A stretch of DNA of 64,000 bases from Aerococcus viridans (GTDB lineage Bacteria; Bacillota; Bacilli; Lactobacillales; Aerococcaceae). How positions within the stretch are numbered: position 1 is the stretch's first letter; the number at the start of each line of letters is the position of its first letter. A model generated the notes under the pieces. That model was given only the letters and a program-made list of their open reading frames with translations. It had not been told where the DNA came from and searched no databases. Of this stretch, positions 60,459 through 64,000 are shown piece after piece. The DNA lies in NCBI RefSeq assembly GCF_002871935.1, contig NZ_PNHQ01000003.1:62001-126000 (forward strand). Direction: 5' to 3'. The translations under genes were made by a program, and so were the position numbers.

Positions 60459-62307
60459 ATTTTAATTGATATCCTCTTAATCTCATTGCATTTAAAATAA
60501 CGACCAAAATACTAGCCTCATGAACTAACATTCCAATTGACATAGACATCCATTCACTGAATATTAAACTAACGAGTAATATTATCACCACACCAACAGC
60601 AATAAGAATATTTTGTCGCATATTCGCATATGTCCCTTTAGCTAAACCTAAAGCATGGGGGAGACGATTAAAATTGGAATTCATCAAAACAACATCTGAA
60701 CTTTCAATGGCTACATCTGTTCCATTTCCCATAGCTATCCCTACTTCTGCAGTAGCTAGAGAGGGGCTATCATTCACACCATCACCAATAAAAGCAACAA
60801 TTTCACCATTAGACTGTCTTTCTTTTAGAAATGACTGCTTATCTTCAGGCAGCATATCGCCATGGGCCTCGGTTAAGCCTAGCTCCTTTTTAACTAAATT
60901 AACTGTACCTTGATTATCCCCTGATAATACAATGAGGTTGTTAACTCCAAGTGATTTTAATTTTTGTAAGTTTTGTTTTACACCTGGTCGAACTTGGTCA
61001 CGGATTCCCATTAAAATTGTTAACTGATGATCAACTGCTGTTAATACAATTGAACTACCAGCTCTTTCTAAGGCATCTAATTTTCTAAGCACATCATCAG
61101 ATAGTGGTATACTTTCTTGTTCCATTAAAGATTTGTTCCCTACCGCAACCATGTGCCCATCAACGTGGGCAATTATACCCCCACCTTTTATCACTTGTGT
61201 ACGCTCTACAGATCGGGGCTTATATTGCGCTAACTTATTTGTAATAGCGTCTGCTAAGGGATGGTCAGATTCCCTTTCAACTGAGAATAATAGCGATAAA
61301 TCCTCCTCTTGATTATTTCCATAGTAAACAAATTCGCTCACTTCAGGCTTTCCTTCAGTCAAGGTACCAGTTTTATCAAATAGGACTGTATCTACATTCG
61401 CAAAATGACTAATCACTTCAGAACCTTTAAACAAAATACCATTCTTTGCACCATTTCCTATACCCGCCACGTTTGAAACCGGTCCACCAATGACCAAGGC
61501 TCCCGGGCAACCAAGTACTAATACAGTAACTGCTAGTGCCGTATCTTTAGTGAATATCCAAACTAATAACCCAATGATAAGTACTACAGGTGTATACCAA
61601 CGAGAGAACTGGTCAATAAATCGCTCAGCTTCCGATTTAGAATCTTGTGCCTCTTCTACTAATTCAATAATTTGACCAAATGTAGAATCTTCTCCAATTC
61701 TATCAGCAACTATTTGAATGGTACCATTATCCATAATGGTACCGGCAAATACTTCGTCACCTTTCTCTTTCTTTAGCGGTAAAGATTCACCGGTGATATT
61801 AGCCTCATTTACATGTCCCTTTCCAGTAGTTACCCTACCATCTACTGGAATCTTAGCGCCAGTTTTTACTAAGAGAATATCTCCTTCCTCTACTTCATCA
61901 ATATCTACTTCTTCAAATTGTCCTTCGTGCAATTGCTTAAAAGCAGTCTCTGGAGCCATTTCTGTCAACTCTTTAATCGCAGATCGAGTTTGCTTAAGTG
62001 TGCGCTGCTCTAAATATGAGCCAAATAAAAATAAAAAAGTAACAATAGCTGACTCTTCGTAATTTTGAATAAAGAAAGCACCAATTACCGCTATCGTTAC
62101 TAAAACATCAATACTCACTACTTTTACTTTCATAGCTTGAAAAGCCTGTATTGCAATTGGTAAAACACCCAATATGGAAGCAATGATAAAAGCACTATTA
62201 AAGATAATCGTATTAGTAAAAATGAAATGTGCAATAAATCCTGTAATAATCAGTAAGCCATTAATAACCATGATATGATTTTTATGTTTCAAAATAATCT
62301 GTTGCAT
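60457..62307 (-). CDS. P1B-type heavy-metal-transporting ATPase
   Basis: 616 residues; GGAGGGATTTAT before the ATG. No N-terminal metal domain. 'NEANITGESLPLKKEKGDEV' (TGES), TM metal site 'VLVLGCPGALVIGGPVSNVA' (C-P-G, where Cu pumps have CPC and Co/Fe/Zn pumps SPC), 'DTVLFDKTGTLTEGKP' (phosphorylation Asp), 'ERESDHPLADAI' (HP motif) and 'VAFIGDGVNDSPSLATAEVG'. The last TM 'HEASILVVILNAMRL' resembles the HEGST motif of P1B-4 pumps. With dps and an Fnr-like regulator, iron or another transition-metal efflux is inferred; copper cannot be excluded. Confidence 0.9.
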   Translation of the reverse strand: MQQIILKHKNHIMVINGLLIITGFIAHFIFTNTIIFNSAFIIASILGVLPIAIQAFQAMKVKVVSIDVLVTIAVIGAFFIQNYEESAIVTFLFLFGSYLEQRTLKQTRSAIKELTEMAPETAFKQLHEGQFEEVDIDEVEEGDILLVKTGAKIPVDGRVTTGKGHVNEANITGESLPLKKEKGDEVFAGTIMDNGTIQIVADRIGEDSTFGQIIELVEEAQDSKSEAERFIDQFSRWYTPVVLIIGLLVWIFTKDTALAVTVLVLGCPGALVIGGPVSNVAGIGNGAKNGILFKGSEVISHFANVDTVLFDKTGTLTEGKPEVSEFVYYGNNQEEDLSLLFSVERESDHPLADAITNKLAQYKPRSVERTQVIKGGGIIAHVDGHMVAVGNKSLMEQESIPLSDDVLRKLDALERAGSSIVLTAVDHQLTILMGIRDQVRPGVKQNLQKLKSLGVNNLIVLSGDNQGTVNLVKKELGLTEAHGDMLPEDKQSFLKERQSNGEIVAFIGDGVNDSPSLATAEVGIAMGNGTDVAIESSDVVLMNSNFNRLPHALGLAKGTYANMRQNILIAVGVVIILLVSLIFSEWMSMSIGMLVHEASILVVILNAMRLRGYQLK

Positions 62308-62364
62308 ATAAATCCCTCCTATAAGTTTTTACAAATATAGTATATGCATTTTTGAGAGATCTAT

Positions 62365-62382
62365 AATTGATGCACATCAATT
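62365..62382 (-). promoter_or_regulatory. FNR/FLP box and promoter of the metal ATPase
   Basis: AATTGATGCACATCAATT contains TTGAT-N4-ATCAA. On the minus strand TATACT at 62339-62344 follows, putting the box centre about 41.5 bp upstream of the expected start, the same geometry as the second box of this locus. Confidence 0.8.
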
Positions 62383-62792
62383 CTATAAGCATAGGATAAA
62401 AATAGAAGTTAAAATCTTTTATTTTAAAAATGAATTATTATCCTTGAAACAGAAGTGAAAATTATAAATAAGCGTTTGTTATTTACAGTTGATTGAATCT
62501 TTTTTATTTTTTTAATTTTAAAGATCAATACATCTCCTACAAAAAAAGGCTTACACACTTGATAAGACCGTCTAAATTCTGGATAGCATAAAAGATATCA
62601 AAAGATTTTTATACACTGGTTACCTTTTTCCATAATATTAACTTATTTAGATCTTGCGCTCATATCTTTCTGAACAAAATAGTTAACTCAAATTTTCCAC
62701 AAAAAAAAGAGGAAGAAAATTTTACTTTAAAATCTTTTTCCTCTCATTATTTAGTTAACAGAAACTTTTTGTCATAGCCTCCTCTTCTTTTT
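62383..62792. other. AT-rich intergenic region with terminator
   Basis: No gene is seen. At 62709-62743 a hairpin (GAGGAAGAAAATTTTA with TAAAATCTTTTTCCTC) precedes nine T's on the minus strand, ending transcription of the Gtf3-like gene. Confidence 0.6.
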
Positions 62793-63797
62793 CTATTTAT
62801 TTAAAACTATTTGATGGATTGCGTCCGTTAAAACTTTCTTCGTGAATTGACCTGTTCTAAGTAAAAAGGCAAAGTTTGCTACATTTTCTTTAAATACTTC
62901 ATATTCCTCCATACTTATTTTCGCAATTATTGCATCTGCCTCATCTAGCGAGTCCACGACAAAACCTAATTGATGGTCATTGATCAATTGCGCATTAGAT
63001 AAATTTCTCGGGACAATAACAGGAATCCCCGCCGCTAGGTAGGTCCCCAATTTATATGAATTACACAAAGCAAAATATTCTTGGATGTCAGGATTTTCTG
63101 TCCAAACTAATCCAAATCCCCCTTCAGACAAATGACTAACTAATGCTGCATCTGAATGCCAACCTAAGTAGGTTGTTTTTTCATTCAAGTCTTCTCCTAT
63201 AGGATTTGAATACACTTTAAGTGGTATCTCTCCAGCCCAATCTTTTACAAAATCAAATTTTTCTGCACTTCCAGCAAAGTGAATTTCACGCTTAAAAGTT
63301 GTTTTGGACAGATCATAAGCTATTGGATGATCCCACATTTGTTGAATAATGATGTTTTCAATAGTTAATCCTTCTTCAATGAGGCGATTTTTCATATTTT
63401 CTGAAGGTACAATCAAACAATCAACTTGATTAAAGAGTTCAATATATGGTGCCATTAAATAGTAATTAGATTTAAACTGTAATGGGACGACATCATGTAA
63501 ATAGATAGCGATTTTTACATTCCGATAACTTTTTAATTTGTTGACTAAGGCTTGTTCAAACTCTAAAGAGTTCCAGGTAGGCAGTTGTAAAATAACAATA
63601 TCTTCTGCAGAAACGGAAGCAATAATACCATCTAGCCGAGTCGATAGTTCACCGGGACTGTCCACAGTTATGGGATAGTTATAGATGCCCAGTTCATTAA
63701 TTCCTAACTCTCTAGCCACTTGAGCCGTCATGTTTTGTGAAATCATTGCCGTTGATTCACTAGATTGTCCATACAAATTTGTAATATGTGTCCGCAT
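62793..63797 (-). CDS. Gtf3-like glucosyltransferase of an accessory-Sec glycoprotein locus
   Basis: 334 residues; AGAGGGGGAAGAC before the ATG. The pattern 'YNYPITVDSPGELSTRLDGI', 'DIVILQLPTWNSLEFEQALV', 'NVKIAIYLHDVVPLQFKSNY', 'EGGFGLVWTENPDIQEYFAL' and 'NSYKLGTYLAAGIPVIVPRN' is that of Gtf3 (GT-B), which adds glucose to GlcNAc on Ser/Thr of Ser-rich adhesins exported by SecA2/SecY2. The adjacent small membrane protein fits such a locus, which would continue beyond the window. Family fairly sure, donor inferred. Confidence 0.78.
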   Translation of the reverse strand: MRTHITNLYGQSSESTAMISQNMTAQVARELGINELGIYNYPITVDSPGELSTRLDGIIASVSAEDIVILQLPTWNSLEFEQALVNKLKSYRNVKIAIYLHDVVPLQFKSNYYLMAPYIELFNQVDCLIVPSENMKNRLIEEGLTIENIIIQQMWDHPIAYDLSKTTFKREIHFAGSAEKFDFVKDWAGEIPLKVYSNPIGEDLNEKTTYLGWHSDAALVSHLSEGGFGLVWTENPDIQEYFALCNSYKLGTYLAAGIPVIVPRNLSNAQLINDHQLGFVVDSLDEADAIIAKISMEEYEVFKENVANFAFLLRTGQFTKKVLTDAIHQIVLNK

Positions 63798-63808
63798 GTC
63801 TTCCCCCT

Positions 63809-63991
63809 CTAAAATAACATTATAAGAATTCTAAGTAGTCCGAAAATCACCGATCCACCAATAATGATAGACATTAGTGTCCCAATGGTATTCTTTGGTT
63901 TCTTTTTATTTGATTTATGATTTCTATCACGTTCAGCTTTCATTTGCTGATCAATTCTTGTTTGAAATAGGTCTTTACTTTTATTAGACAT
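63809..63991 (-). CDS. Small accessory-Sec-type membrane protein (Asp4-like)
   Basis: 60 residues from ATG 63991; the frame remains open to the window edge, so a longer product is possible. A charged basic N-terminal half (KDLFQTRIDQQMKAERDRNH) precedes one membrane segment ('TLMSIIIGGSVIFGLLRILI'). The tail-anchored layout, length and position 11 bp before the Gtf3-like gene resemble Asp4, a SecE-like part of the accessory Sec translocase. Assignment rests on topology and context. Confidence 0.5.
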   Translation of the reverse strand: MSNKSKDLFQTRIDQQMKAERDRNHKSNKKKPKNTIGTLMSIIIGGSVIFGLLRILIMLF

Positions 63992-64000
63992 CAAAATATC

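Overview
This is AT-rich DNA from a low-GC Gram-positive bacterium of the order Lactobacillales. The support is an asd–RNase J2 neighbourhood, ThiT-like and Mga-like proteins, a WxL surface-protein remnant, an accessory-Sec-type fragment and a Zur-controlled zinc-free S14. I infer an Aerococcaceae or Carnobacteriaceae member, but the genus cannot be fixed by reading alone. Most genes lie on the minus strand.

Layout. 1-1412: end of a GntR/UTRA regulator, a YdcF-like envelope protein and a small Rossmann protein. 1413-7483: accessory region with a degenerate ORF, a reverse-transcriptase (RT) locus resembling single-gene phage-defence RTs, two broken WxL-system genes fused head to head, and an ISL3-family insertion sequence. 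7484-18988: an eleven-gene capsule/exopolysaccharide operon running leftwards. It starts with a galacturonokinase-like GHMP kinase and a sugar-1-phosphate nucleotidyltransferase, continues with the initiating sugar transferase, epimerase/reductase, glycosyltransferases, TupA-like ATP-grasp and flippase, and ends with the polymerase. 19336-22221: an O6-alkylguanine transferase homologue with Ser in place of the catalytic Cys, an Mga-like regulator, and a divergent pair sharing a perfect Zur box.

22335-38073 is the conserved Firmicute block gmk-rpoZ / priA-fmt-rsmB-prpC-prkC-rsgA-rpe-thiN / rpmB / asp23-fakA. The coaBC and def genes usual there are missing, and a guanine deaminase with PurR boxes is inserted. 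38220-38755 is a YolD-like gene under three LexA boxes. 38832-58737 is mostly housekeeping: cls, thiT-like, rnjB, asd, pnp, rpsO, a PAP2 phosphatase, uvrB, rpsT, holA, comEC, comEA, coaD, rsmD, an esterase plus ATP-grasp pair, and a GNAT acetyltransferase.

58895-62382 is a compact metal/oxygen regulon: a P1B-type ATPase, then HMA chaperone-dps-Crp/Fnr regulator. Each promoter carries a TTGAT-N4-ATCAA box centred close to -41.5, and the regulator has the matching E-x-x-S-R recognition helix. 62793-64000 holds a Gtf3-like glycosyltransferase and a small membrane protein, probably the edge of an accessory-Sec glycoprotein locus.

The most interesting candidate for an under-described system is the RT locus at about 2350-4050. 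It has its own promoter, a structured ~290-nt leader that looks like a non-coding RNA, a large hairpin, an RT starting at a well-placed GTG, and a terminator. Inside the leader a stop-free frame contains 7-nt direct repeats exactly 57 nt (19 codons) apart, which invites comparison with DRT2 systems that make an endless ORF from repeated cDNA. No tRNA, rRNA or CRISPR array was seen.
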